Below are positions 19,023 through 27,626 of a DNA stretch of 64,000 bases, one piece after another. Positions within the stretch are counted from its first letter, which is position 1, and every line of letters starts with the position of its first letter. The DNA is from Pantoea sp. At-9b. Lineage in GTDB: Bacteria > Pseudomonadota > Gammaproteobacteria > Enterobacterales > Enterobacteriaceae. The position numbers and the translations under genes were made by a program. Under the pieces are notes generated by a model. It was not told the origin of the DNA. It was given only the letters and a program-made list of their open reading frames with translations, and ran no database searches. Where the stretch lies: contig NC_014837.1 in NCBI RefSeq assembly GCF_000175935.2, forward strand, positions 434,001-498,000. Direction: 5' to 3'.

Positions 19023-19194
19023 GTAGCCCTGTAAGTGCGTAATCTTGCTCTTGGTTGAGCGATATAAATCATTTTATCGTTAGCGGTAGCGCCCGGTGCA
19101 CAGACACCAGACACCATAATCGTCGCTACCCCGTTATAACGGCAGGCGTGAAGCCCAGCGCCTGCCACGACCCTACGTTATCGATGAGGCTGAA

Positions 19195-20616
19195 ATGAAA
19201 CAATTCTCTGCAGAAGGGATGGTGATTATTGTCGGGATAGTGATTGCATATATCCTGTTTACCACCTGGCTGACCTGGCGTTTGCGCAGTAAAAACACCG
19301 GTGATTTTATGGCGGGTTCACGGGCCATGCCGGCGTTTATTGTCGGGGTGATGCTGATGTCAGAATATATCGGTGCTAAATCCACCATCGGTACTGCCCA
19401 GGCCGCTTTTGAGGATGGTTTTGCCGCCTCCTGGTCGGTGATCGGCGCGGCGATTGGCTTCCCGCTGTTTGGTATGCTGCTGGTCAAACGGATTTATAAC
19501 ACCGGGAAAATCACCATTTCCGGTGCGATTGCCGAGCGCTATGGTAATTCGACCAAAAACATTATTTCGCTGATCATGATTTATGCGTTGTTGCTGGTGA
19601 ACGTGGGTAACTACGTTAGCGGTGCGGCAGCGATTTCGACGGTGCTGAATCTGGATCTCACCACTGCCGCCTTTATCACGGCGGTGGTCAGTACCTTCTA
19701 TTTTATGTTTGGCGGCATGAAGGGCATCGCCTGGGTGACGCTGTTGCATAGCGGACTGAAATACATCGGAATTATGATTATTCTCGGCGTTGCGCTGCAT
19801 ATGACCGGCGGGGTCAGCCCGATGATAAAACAGATGCCGCACTTCTACTGGACCTGGGATGGCAACATTGGCGGCAGTACCATTTTTGCCTGGCTGATCG
19901 GCACCATTGGTTCCATCTTCTGCACCCAGTTTGTCATTCAGGCGATTGCCTCCACCAAAAGCGCTGCCTCGGCGAAACGTGCCACCTGGGTTGCCTTCTT
20001 CTTTTGTATGCCGATTGCCATTGCCATCGCACTGATTGGTGTGGCGGCGAAGTTCCTCCATCCCGATATCAAGAGCCTGTATGCTCTGCCGGTGTTTTTA
20101 CAGGATATGAGCCCGTGGCTGGCGGGGATTGTTACGACTTCGCTGGTGGCGTCGATTTTCGTCAGTGTGAGCACCGTGGCACTGGCTATCGCCTCGCTGG
20201 TGGTGAAAGATTTTTATGTCCCGTACCGCAATCCGACGCCGGAACGCGAATTCCGTATGACACGCTGGTTGTCACTGGCGATTGGTTTCCTGCCGCTGAT
20301 CTTCGTGTTGTTCGTGCCTGAAGTGCTGAAACTGTCGTTTTTCACCCGCGCTATCCGTCTGTCGATTTCGGTGGTCGCTATCATCGCCTTTTACCTGCCA
20401 TTCTTTAAAAGCACGCGCGGTGCGAATGCCGGGTTGATCGCCGCCTGTGTGGTGACATCGGTGTGGTATTTGCTGGGTGATCCTTTTGGTATCAACAACA
20501 TGTATGTGGCGCTGGCCACCCCGGCGATTGTGATGGTGATTGATCGCCTGATCCCGACGCGCCAGGTACAGGATAAGAATGCCCCGAAACGAACTATGCA
20601 AAACAGTGGAGCCTGA
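19195..20616 (+). CDS. Sodium:solute symporter (SSS family)
   Basis: Inner-membrane sodium-coupled symporter, 473 residues, about 13 helices. N-terminal WLTWRLRSKNTGDFMAGSRAM followed by a helix with SEYIGAKSTIGTAQAAFEDG is typical of the SSS core. GAIAERYGN matches the family's conserved helix 3 region. It is first in a three-gene operon with a BNR-repeat protein 1 bp downstream and an SDR. The substrate is probably whatever the BNR and SDR proteins process; a sialic-acid-like or other sugar acid is possible but not shown. Confidence 0.9.
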   Translation: MKQFSAEGMVIIVGIVIAYILFTTWLTWRLRSKNTGDFMAGSRAMPAFIVGVMLMSEYIGAKSTIGTAQAAFEDGFAASWSVIGAAIGFPLFGMLLVKRIYNTGKITISGAIAERYGNSTKNIISLIMIYALLLVNVGNYVSGAAAISTVLNLDLTTAAFITAVVSTFYFMFGGMKGIAWVTLLHSGLKYIGIMIILGVALHMTGGVSPMIKQMPHFYWTWDGNIGGSTIFAWLIGTIGSIFCTQFVIQAIASTKSAASAKRATWVAFFFCMPIAIAIALIGVAAKFLHPDIKSLYALPVFLQDMSPWLAGIVTTSLVASIFVSVSTVALAIASLVVKDFYVPYRNPTPEREFRMTRWLSLAIGFLPLIFVLFVPEVLKLSFFTRAIRLSISVVAIIAFYLPFFKSTRGANAGLIAACVVTSVWYLLGDPFGINNMYVALATPAIVMVIDRLIPTRQVQDKNAPKRTMQNSGA

Positions 20617-20617
20617 T

Positions 20618-21802
20618 ATGACCGATTTAACACTTACCGTCGAACGTAACGGTAACCTTCATCCGCATGCGCAGGACGCGCAGCAGCTCACCGCGATGCT
20701 GCCTTCGGTCTGTCCGCAAAACCATGCTGCCAATCTGCTGCCGCTGCCGAATGGCGACGTGCTGTGCGTCTGGTTTGGCGGCACGCAGGAAGGGATCGCG
20801 GATATCTCGGTCTGGTCTTCGCGGCTGGCAAAAGGCAGCAATCAATGGAGCGAGGCGGAAAAGTTGTCGGACGATCCTACGCGATCTGAACAAAACCCGG
20901 TGCTGTTTCTCGATCCACAGCAGGTGCTGTGGTTGCTGTGGACCGCGCAGAAGTCCGGTAATCAGGACACCGCGATTGTGCGTTATCGGCAGTCTCGCGA
21001 TTTTGGCCGCAGCTGGAGCGCCATCGATACGCTACTTGATCAACCCGGCACCTTTATCCGCCAGCCGATCGTCGTGCTGCCGAATGGCAACTGGCTGCTG
21101 CCGGTATTCTATTGTCGCACCCAGCCGGGGGTGAAATGGGTTGGCAACGATGATGTCAGCGCGGTGAAAATCTCCAGCGATCAGGGCAAAAGCTGGCGCG
21201 ATGTGGCCGTGCCGGACAGCCTCGGGTGTGTGCATATGAATATCACCCTGTTGCAGGATGGCAGCCTGCTGGCGTTGTACCGCAGCCGCTGGGCCGATTT
21301 CATCTATCAAAGCCGTTCCCGTGACGGCGGCGAAAGCTGGAGCGCGCCACAGGCGACGGCACTGCCGAATAACAACTCCTCGATTCAGGTCACTACGTTG
21401 CACAACGGCCATCTGGCGCTGGTGTTTAACGCCATGAGCGCTAAAGATGCCAGCGAACGCCGCCTGTCGCTGTATGACGAGATTGAAGATGAGGAGGAGG
21501 GCGACGTCGCCGTCGCGGCGGAGCCGGTAGTACACAGCGGGCGCACGGCATTCTGGGGCGCACCGCGTGCACCGATGACGTTGGCGATCTCGGCAGATGG
21601 TGGGCAGAGCTGGCCGTGGCAACGCAACCTCGATGAGGGCGATGGCTACTGTATGACCAACAACTCCCAGCAGAAGCTGAACCGTGAGTTCTCCTATCCC
21701 AGCATTAAACAGAGCGAGGACGGTGCGCTGCATATTGCGTACACCTATTTCCGCCAGGCGATTAAGTATGTGCGCGTGGATGAGTCCTGGGTGGTCTCAT
21801 GA
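20618..21802 (+). CDS. BNR/Asp-box sialidase-fold protein (exo-alpha-sialidase-like), cytoplasmic
   Basis: A 394-residue six-bladed propeller with four Asp boxes of the form S-x-D-x-G-x-x-W: SRDFGRSW, SSDQGKSW, SRDGGESW and SADGGQSW. The start is the ATG at 20618, one base after the symporter stop and behind GGAG. No signal peptide is present, unlike secreted sialidases. It overlaps the SDR gene by 4 bp (ATGA). It could hydrolyse or eliminate an imported glycoside. The classic N-terminal Arg motif (F/Y-R-I-P) is not clear, so true sialidase activity is doubtful. Confidence 0.75.
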   Translation: MTDLTLTVERNGNLHPHAQDAQQLTAMLPSVCPQNHAANLLPLPNGDVLCVWFGGTQEGIADISVWSSRLAKGSNQWSEAEKLSDDPTRSEQNPVLFLDPQQVLWLLWTAQKSGNQDTAIVRYRQSRDFGRSWSAIDTLLDQPGTFIRQPIVVLPNGNWLLPVFYCRTQPGVKWVGNDDVSAVKISSDQGKSWRDVAVPDSLGCVHMNITLLQDGSLLALYRSRWADFIYQSRSRDGGESWSAPQATALPNNNSSIQVTTLHNGHLALVFNAMSAKDASERRLSLYDEIEDEEEGDVAVAAEPVVHSGRTAFWGAPRAPMTLAISADGGQSWPWQRNLDEGDGYCMTNNSQQKLNREFSYPSIKQSEDGALHIAYTYFRQAIKYVRVDESWVVS

Positions 21803-22479
21803 GTCGCCATGCGCTGGTGACCGGTGTCAGCTCCGGGATAGGTGCGGCGATTGCCGACCATCTGTTACAGCAGGGCTGGCAGGTGACCGGCTTCAGCCGC
21901 ACCCAGGTGAAAAAAGATCATCCGGGTTTTACCTCGGTCAGCGTGGATCTGTTTGATGTTGCGCTACTGAAGCAGGCGCTGGCAGTGTTGCCAACCGTCA
22001 ATGCGCTGGTACATGCCGCAGGGATGATGGCGGCAGCACCACTGGGCGAGCTGGATGAGGCGGCAAGCAGCAGGCTGTGGTATCTGCATGTGCAGGCGGC
22101 ACAGATCATGGCCAATGCGTTGCGGCCGAGGATGCAGCGGGGCGACCGTATCCTGCTGATTGGCAGCCGCACCTCACGTGGTGCGGCCGGGCGCAGCCAA
22201 TATGTCAGTACCAAGGCGGCGATGGTCGGCATGGCGCGGAGTTGGGCCGCCGAGCTGGCACCAGAGGGGATTACGGTAAACGTGATTGCGCCGGGGGCCA
22301 CCGAAACGCCAATGCTGCTGCAACCTGGCCGCGCCAGTTCACCGCCAAAACTGCCGCCGATTGGGCGTTATATCCAACCTGAGGAGGTAGCGGCGCTGGC
22401 CGGGTTTGTGCTGTCACCTGCGGCGGATGCCATCACCGGGCAGGAGCTGGTGATCTGTGGCGGGGCGTCTCTGACGTAA
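21799..22479 (+). CDS. SDR family NAD(P)-dependent oxidoreductase
   Basis: A classical short-chain dehydrogenase of 226 residues. Cofactor loop TGVSSGIG is at residues 7-14; the catalytic Tyr-x3-Lys is in YVSTK, preceded by the Ser of IGSRTS. The loop after APGATETPM covers the active site. Its ATG overlaps the stop of the BNR gene, so the two are coupled. It probably oxidises or reduces the product of the symporter/BNR pair. Confidence 0.88.
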   Translation: MSRHALVTGVSSGIGAAIADHLLQQGWQVTGFSRTQVKKDHPGFTSVSVDLFDVALLKQALAVLPTVNALVHAAGMMAAAPLGELDEAASSRLWYLHVQAAQIMANALRPRMQRGDRILLIGSRTSRGAAGRSQYVSTKAAMVGMARSWAAELAPEGITVNVIAPGATETPMLLQPGRASSPPKLPPIGRYIQPEEVAALAGFVLSPAADAITGQELVICGGASLT

Positions 22480-22486
22480 CCGAAAC

Positions 22487-22559
22487 GTAGCGGCGCGATT
22501 TATCGCGCATTTCGACCGCAGCGTCAAAGTCAAAGGCGCGCGATAAATCGCGCCGCTAC
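22487..22559. repeat. REP-type palindrome, inverted pair
   Basis: The dispersed sequence beginning GTAGCGGCGCGATTTATCGC occurs at 22487-22508 and again inverted and perfectly conserved at 22538-22559. The pair forms a long stem between convergent genes. The second copy supplies the TAG stop codon of the minus-strand regulator. Other copies: 14921-14942, 37818-37839, and degenerate forms at 27516 and 48681. Confidence 0.8.
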
Positions 22560-24514
22560 AATCGCCGACGCAAGGATGCCAGGTCCACCTGCCACTGATT
22601 CAGCTTGTTGTACAACGCGGTGCGAGAAATCCCCAGCAGCTGTGCCGACTGGCGCAGATTGCCGTGCTGCTCCGCCACCACTTGCAACACATGCTGGCGT
22701 TCATTTTCCTGCAACGAGGGCAACTGCACGGGCGGTTGCTGGCGTTGTACCATGTCATCCGGCAGATCCTGCCTGTCAATCTCCAGCCCTTCGCACAGAT
22801 TCACCATACGTTCGACCAGATTCTCCAGTTCGCGCACGTTGCCCGGCCAGTGCCACGCCTGCAAACAACGCATCGCTTCCGGTGACACCTGGGGCGCAAT
22901 GCGTTTCAGGCGGGCGCACAGTGCCAGAATAAAGGTATTCACCAGGCCGGGAATATCCTCCTGACGCTCGCGCAGCGGCGGGATCGCCAGTGACACCACG
23001 TTCAACCGGTAGTAGAGATCGCGCCGAAACGCGCCTTTTTCCACTGCATCCAGCAAGTTGCAGTGGGTGGCCGCGATAATACGCACATTGACCTTGAGCG
23101 GGTTGGCGGCCCCGATACGTACTACCTCGCTCTCCTGCAATACCCGCAGCAGGCTGGTCTGCGCCTCCAGTGGCATCTCACCAATTTCATCCAGAAACAA
23201 CGTACCGCCATCGGCCAGCTCGAATTTGCCCGGCGATCCGCCACGGCGTGAACCGGTAAAGGCACCATCGACATAACCAAACAGCTCGCTTTGTACCAGG
23301 TCACGCGGCAGTGCACCGCAGTTGAGGGCGATAAAGGCTTCCTGCTGGCGTGGACTGGCATTATGAATCGCCTGCGCAAACAACTCCTTGCCGGTGCCGC
23401 TTTCGCCGGTCAACAGCACGGTGCTGTCGGTGCGACTACTGGCACGTGCTTTCTGAATCGCCTGTTGTACACGCGGCGCATGGCCGCGAATCATGTCAAA
23501 GGTATAACTGGCGCTGACCCCCATCACCCGACGGGTAATGGCCCGGATACGCTGGTTCTCGCGCAGCGACAGCACGCGCCCCCCATCCGGCGCGGGCATC
23601 AGCGAAATCAGGCAGGGGATCGACTGCACGCCATCGGGCATAAATTGCAGCTCGCGGTCGTTGCAGAATGGCATGGTCAGCAGGGATGCCCCCTGCGGCT
23701 GCAACAACACATCGATCGTCCCGGCATCAGGATCCAGCCCGCTAAAGATCTGTCGGGCATAACGGTTCAGGGTTTTGATCCGGCCATGGCGATCGCAGAC
23801 GATCACCCCTTCATTCAGGGTTTCGAGGATTGACTGCTGCTCGGCCAGCAGGCGGCGCAGCATCAGTTGTTGCCCGACCGCTTCCGCCGCCGCCTGGACC
23901 GTGCCCAGCGTGTGGGCATTGAAGTTATCGGGGGTGGCGGTCAGCGTCAGCACGCCAATCAACTGACCGCTGGCATCACGCACCGGGGCGGCAGCGCATT
24001 GCCGATGGCGTTTACGCAGATCGAATTTCCAGTTCTCACCGCTCAGTACATACACCAGCCGTTGTTCAATCAGGCAGCGTGCGGTGCAGTTAGTGCCCAG
24101 TACCTCTTCACGCAGAATGCTGCCGACAGGCGTCATATCCGCGCCACAGAAATGCAGCGTGACGCCCTGGGCATCGGTCAGGTTGATATGCCCATCCGGG
24201 TTGTAGGCCAGCAAGTTCTCCATAATGCTGCGTGCCACCAGAATCAACTCGGCGTTGTGTTCGAGAATCGCGGCCAGCTCCTCAGCGGGCGGGGCGATAT
24301 AGGTAAAATCCGCGGGATCGGTGCCGCGCTGTTGCGATCGCTGCCACGACTGCAAAATGCTGCGCCGCATCCAACCCGGCTGTTCACCGCGCTGAAAGCT
24401 GTGCCAGCCCTGCCACAGCAAATTATCCCACTCACCGACTTCCGCGCCGCCTGGCAGACTGAAGATCGGATCGCTCTCATCTTTAAACGGTAAGCGGTCG
24501 CTCAGAGATCGCAT
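22556..24514 (-). CDS. Sigma-54-dependent enhancer-binding protein (AcoR-like, Fis-type HTH)
   Basis: A 652-residue activator. The GAF-like sensory half covers about residues 80-330. The AAA+ domain has Walker A GESGTGKE at 370-377, the sigma-54 contact loop GAFTGS at 417-422 (usually GAFTGA), and Walker B LFLDEIGE at 439-446. The Fis-like helix-turn-helix (SAQLLGISRTALYNKLNQW) is at the C terminus. Divergent from the dehydrogenase operon at 24712, whose promoter is a clear -24/-12 element, so this is its probable activator. The stop codon is provided by a REP palindrome. Confidence 0.93.
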   Translation of the reverse strand: MRSLSDRLPFKDESDPIFSLPGGAEVGEWDNLLWQGWHSFQRGEQPGWMRRSILQSWQRSQQRGTDPADFTYIAPPAEELAAILEHNAELILVARSIMENLLAYNPDGHINLTDAQGVTLHFCGADMTPVGSILREEVLGTNCTARCLIEQRLVYVLSGENWKFDLRKRHRQCAAAPVRDASGQLIGVLTLTATPDNFNAHTLGTVQAAAEAVGQQLMLRRLLAEQQSILETLNEGVIVCDRHGRIKTLNRYARQIFSGLDPDAGTIDVLLQPQGASLLTMPFCNDRELQFMPDGVQSIPCLISLMPAPDGGRVLSLRENQRIRAITRRVMGVSASYTFDMIRGHAPRVQQAIQKARASSRTDSTVLLTGESGTGKELFAQAIHNASPRQQEAFIALNCGALPRDLVQSELFGYVDGAFTGSRRGGSPGKFELADGGTLFLDEIGEMPLEAQTSLLRVLQESEVVRIGAANPLKVNVRIIAATHCNLLDAVEKGAFRRDLYYRLNVVSLAIPPLRERQEDIPGLVNTFILALCARLKRIAPQVSPEAMRCLQAWHWPGNVRELENLVERMVNLCEGLEIDRQDLPDDMVQRQQPPVQLPSLQENERQHVLQVVAEQHGNLRQSAQLLGISRTALYNKLNQWQVDLASLRRRL

Positions 24515-24548
24515 AACGCACTCCGGTGATGGATGGAATGTCCATTTT

Positions 24549-24575
24549 ATTTACATGTGCAGTTGACATGTAAAT
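24549..24575. promoter_or_regulatory. Candidate upstream activator sequence (perfect 10-bp inverted repeat)
   Basis: ATTTACATGT (24549-24558) and ACATGTAAAT (24566-24575) are exact complements with a 7-bp spacer. The centre is about 101 bp upstream of the predicted sigma-54 start, a usual enhancer distance for the adjacent activator. Confidence 0.65.
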
Positions 24576-24601
24576 TTTGTTGCCAGTTTGTGAGCTGTAT
24601 C

Positions 24602-24617
24602 TGTGTGTCGCCTCACA
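24602..24617. promoter_or_regulatory. CRP-like site between enhancer and sigma-54 promoter
   Basis: TGTGTGTCGCCTCACA fits TGTGA-N6-TCACA with one mismatch. CRP often represses sigma-54 promoters of sugar operons, but binding here is unproven. Confidence 0.35.
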
Positions 24618-24636
24618 CATTTCACCGATTTCCACC

Positions 24637-24652
24637 TGGCATCGGCTTTGCA
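24637..24652 (+). promoter_or_regulatory. Sigma-54 (-24/-12) promoter
   Basis: TGGCATCGGCTTTGCA matches TGGCAC-N5-TTGCA with one mismatch and the invariant GG-N10-GC. Start predicted near 24663, about 49 nt before the ATG at 24712. Confidence 0.8.
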
Positions 24653-24711
24653 ATGACTCCCGCATAGGCCGCATCCACTCGGGATGCTTTCGAAATAACA
24701 AGGAGTTAGCA

Positions 24712-25731
24712 ATGAGTCTTGATTCCAAACCTGTACGCGTGGGCCTGATTGGTGCCGGTCGCATGGGCAGCTTCCATGCCGAAAACCTGGCGTACCGGGT
24801 GCCGGGGGCGACACTGGCCGCCGTGGCCGATCCTCAGCCCGGTGCTGCTGAACGGCTGGCGCAGCAACTGGGTGTAGCGAAAGCTTACAGCGACCTGCAT
24901 GCGTTGTTGCAGGACCCGGAGATTGATGCAGTGGCGATTGCCGCGCCAGCGCGGACCCATGCGGAGTGGGTGATTGCCGCAGCGCAGGCGGGCAAGCATG
25001 TGTTTTGCGAGAAACCGATGGCGGTGACCCTGGATGAAGCCGACCGCGCCATTGCCGCAGCGAAAAGTGCCGGGGTGGTGTTGCAGGTGGGTTTCAACCG
25101 CCGTTTTGACTCAGGGTTTGCGGCGGCCATCGCGGCGGTGGAAGCCGGAGAGAATGGCGTCACCCAACTCAGCCGTTCGGTGACGCGTGATCCGGCGTTG
25201 CGCGATCCCGCTCCGATTCCGCCGTGGACCATCTTCCTCGAAACGTTGATCCACGATTTCGACACCCTGCTGCACTTTAACCCGCAGGCGAAGCCAGTAC
25301 AGGTCTATGCGCTGGCTGATGCCCTGGTGCGCCCGGATTTTAAAGACAAAGGGTTACTGGATACCTCTGTGGTGACGATTCGTTTCGACAATGGCGCGAT
25401 TGCGACCGCCGAAGCCAACTTCCAGGCGGTATACGGCTATGACGTGCGCGGTGAAGTCTTTGGCAGCAAAGGTATGTTGCAGGCTGGGCACATCAATGCC
25501 AACCACTGTGTGCGCTATCACGCGGGTGGCATAGCGATTGAAACCTCACGGCTGGACTCCGACCTGCTGCGTGAAGCCTATGTGGCTGAGATGACGGAAT
25601 TTGCGCGCTGCATTCGCACTGGCGCAACCCCGCGTGCCACCGGTGAAGATGCGCGCAATGCGTTGGCAATTGCGCTGGCCTGCATTGCGTCCGTGCAACA
25701 AAACCAACCGATCACGCTGGGAGGCCGCTAA
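24712..25731 (+). CDS. Gfo/Idh/MocA family oxidoreductase, inositol 2-dehydrogenase-like
   Basis: NAD-dependent dehydrogenase, 339 residues. Rossmann motif GLIGAGRMG is at 11-19, EKP at 100-102, QVGFNRRFD near 124-132 and the His-Asp pair in LIHDFD. These marks match IolG-type inositol or sugar dehydrogenases. Start at 24712 behind AGGAG; the frame extends further upstream without a ribosome binding site. First gene after the sigma-54 promoter, overlapping the next by one base (TAATG). Confidence 0.88.
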   Translation: MSLDSKPVRVGLIGAGRMGSFHAENLAYRVPGATLAAVADPQPGAAERLAQQLGVAKAYSDLHALLQDPEIDAVAIAAPARTHAEWVIAAAQAGKHVFCEKPMAVTLDEADRAIAAAKSAGVVLQVGFNRRFDSGFAAAIAAVEAGENGVTQLSRSVTRDPALRDPAPIPPWTIFLETLIHDFDTLLHFNPQAKPVQVYALADALVRPDFKDKGLLDTSVVTIRFDNGAIATAEANFQAVYGYDVRGEVFGSKGMLQAGHINANHCVRYHAGGIAIETSRLDSDLLREAYVAEMTEFARCIRTGATPRATGEDARNALAIALACIASVQQNQPITLGGR

Positions 25732-26510
25732 TGGCTGGCTATCAACTTTCCGTCTGCGCCGAAATGGTGTTTCTCGAACTGCCGTTTATTGAGCGCGTTA
25801 AACGTATTCACGCGTTGGGTTTTGGCGTCGAGATCTGGGGCTGGGCCAACAAGGATATTGACGCGCTGGCGGCGACCGGGGCGCGTTTTACCTCAATGAC
25901 CGGCTATTTGAGCGGCAACCTGACCGACGATGACGCCATCGCCGAGTTGTTACAAAGTGCCGAAGCCTCTCTGGCGGTGGCGGCGCGACTCAACTGTCCG
26001 GGGCTGAATCTGCACGGCACCGGGCTGGATGACAAAGGCCTGCCGGTAAAACCGGTCGCGGTGGTGACTGGCGCGATGTGGCTGAAAGCTGCTGACACGC
26101 TACGCCAAGTCGCCCAACTCGGCGAGCGAGCTGGACGGGTGTTCACGCTGGAGAACCTGAACCTGCCGGTTGACCATCCCGGCACGCCGTTTGCGCTGGC
26201 TGCCGATACCCTGGCGCTGGTGGAGGCGGTGAACAGCCCGGCGCTGAAGATGAATCTCGACCTGTATCACGCGCAGATCGGCGAAGGCAATCTGATCGAA
26301 CTGATCCGCCGGGCCGGTCCGGCGATTGGTGAGATCCAGGTGGCGGATGTGCCGGGGCGTCAGCAGCCGGGGACAGGAGAAATCAACTATCGCGCGATAG
26401 CCCGCACGCTGCACGACATTGGCTATCAGGGCACGGTGGCCATGGAGGGATGGGCCAGTGGCGACAGCAGCGCCGCGCTGGCGCAGTTCCGCGAACACTT
26501 CAGTTTATAA
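25731..26510 (+). CDS. TIM-barrel isomerase, hydroxypyruvate isomerase-like
   Basis: A 259-residue xylose-isomerase-like TIM barrel. It matches the Hyi group through the end-of-barrel motif DVPGRQQPGTGEINY, the metal-binding Glu in TLENLN, and NLDLYHAQ for the next metal ligands. It probably isomerises or epimerises the keto product of the preceding dehydrogenase. Translationally coupled to that gene by a one-base overlap. Confidence 0.85.
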   Translation: MAGYQLSVCAEMVFLELPFIERVKRIHALGFGVEIWGWANKDIDALAATGARFTSMTGYLSGNLTDDDAIAELLQSAEASLAVAARLNCPGLNLHGTGLDDKGLPVKPVAVVTGAMWLKAADTLRQVAQLGERAGRVFTLENLNLPVDHPGTPFALAADTLALVEAVNSPALKMNLDLYHAQIGEGNLIELIRRAGPAIGEIQVADVPGRQQPGTGEINYRAIARTLHDIGYQGTVAMEGWASGDSSAALAQFREHFSL

Positions 26511-26588
26511 GCGTTATCCCGCCGGGTATTTGCCTGTTGCCCGGCATTAAAACACAACAATAACATCTCAACCCTACAGGAAACCGTT

Positions 26589-27506
26589 ATGAAAATCAGA
26601 AGCTTATTTCTCCTGCTCTGTGCGTTGTTATTCAGCCTGAGTGTCAGCGCCAAAACCTTCACCGTCGGGGTGGCGTTGGCTAACTTCGACCTCAACTTTG
26701 TGTCCATCTTGCGCACCCAGATGGAAGCCGAACTGAAGGCCAATCAGCTCAAGGGCCAGTTTGTGGATGCCAAAGGCGATGTGGCGCTCCAGGTGCAGCA
26801 GGTGGACGATTTTATCAACCAGGGCGTGGACGCGATCATCCTCAACCCGGTGGATACCCAGGGGGTGTTGCCGATGATCACCGCCGCGAAGAATGCCGGT
26901 ATTCCATTGATCTTTGTTAACCGTAAGCCCGAGGTGAAGCTACCGGCGGATATGGCCTATGTCGGTTCGGATTCCGCGTTAGGCGGTGAAATGCAGATGG
27001 AAGCGCTGGCGAAAAAGATGAATTACAAAGGCAACGTGGCGATTCTGATGGGCGCGCTGTCGAACGAGGAAGCGCGTGAGCGTACCCGGGCGGTGGAAGC
27101 GGTGATCGCCAAATATAAAGATATGAAGGTGGTTGAGAAGCAGAGCGCGAAGTGGCAGCGCAACGAAGCAGTGGATGTGGTGTCGAGCTGGTTGCTCAAT
27201 CAGCGTCCGATTGATGCCATCGCCGCCAACAACGATGAAATGGCGATTGGTGCGATTATGGCGTTAACGCAGGCGAAAAATGAAAAGATCCTTGTTGCCG
27301 GGATTGATGGTACGCCGGACGGTCAGCAATTCGTGAAAAACGGCAAAATGGTGCTGACGATTTTCCAGGATGCGAAAGGGCAGGCGACCGGGGCAGTGCA
27401 GGTGACCAAGGCATTGCTGGATAAGCAAAAAGTGCAGGTTTACAACTGGGTGCCGTACAAGACCATTACGCCGGAGAATTACACGCAGTTTGTGGCGGCG
27501 AATTAA
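26589..27506 (+). CDS. Periplasmic sugar-binding protein, RbsB family (orphan)
   Basis: A 305-residue type I periplasmic binding protein with a signal peptide (MKIRSLFLLLCALLFSLSVSA-K). Features of the ribose/inositol-binding group: GVDAIILNPVDTQGV, KNAGIPLIFVNRKP, ANNDEMAIGAIMAL and GIDGTPDGQQFV. Third gene of the sigma-54 operon. No CUT2 ATPase or permease gene lies in the window, so it must share a transporter encoded elsewhere or act as a sensor. Confidence 0.88.
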   Translation: MKIRSLFLLLCALLFSLSVSAKTFTVGVALANFDLNFVSILRTQMEAELKANQLKGQFVDAKGDVALQVQQVDDFINQGVDAIILNPVDTQGVLPMITAAKNAGIPLIFVNRKPEVKLPADMAYVGSDSALGGEMQMEALAKKMNYKGNVAILMGALSNEEARERTRAVEAVIAKYKDMKVVEKQSAKWQRNEAVDVVSSWLLNQRPIDAIAANNDEMAIGAIMALTQAKNEKILVAGIDGTPDGQQFVKNGKMVLTIFQDAKGQATGAVQVTKALLDKQKVQVYNWVPYKTITPENYTQFVAAN

Positions 27507-27515
27507 GCCGTATTT

Positions 27516-27545
27516 CGTCGCGGCGCGATTTAGTGCGCTGCGACG
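27516..27545 (+). terminator. Hairpin after the binding-protein gene, degenerate REP copy
   Basis: CGTCGC at 27516 pairs with GCGACG ending at 27545, with an inner GCGC stem around GATTTA. Related to the GTAGCGGCGCGATTTATCGC family; no strong T run. Confidence 0.45.
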
Positions 27546-27582
27546 AATAATCCGCGTTACGTTTACTCAGTAATCGTTAATA

Positions 27583-27601
27583 CGTATGATTCTCATTCTT
27601 T
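27583..27601. promoter_or_regulatory. Fur box upstream of the yncE-like gene
   Basis: Read on the minus strand, AATGAGAATCAT (27586-27597) matches the classic core of the Fur box. It lies about 30-40 bp before the start codon, where binding would block transcription. E. coli yncE is known to be Fur-controlled. Confidence 0.6.
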
Positions 27602-27626
27602 TTATAACTCCCTGATGGAGCTAAGA

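Larger units (their letters stand above)
18536..19194. other. Long AT-rich divergent regulatory region with two CRP-type sites
   Basis: About 660 bp between the sugar porter and the sodium symporter genes. Besides the CRP-like sites it has a hairpin with 8-bp arms GGCAGGCG (19141-19148) and CGCCTGCC (19159-19166) in the symporter leader. A 63-codon, lysine- and phenylalanine-rich frame at 18656-18847 overlaps the CRP site and is not called. Confidence 0.55.

Noticed and set aside
24577..24711. N-terminal extension of the sigma-54-controlled dehydrogenase by 45 codons
   Set aside because: It would start upstream of the -24/-12 promoter; ATG 24712 has AGGAG at the right distance.
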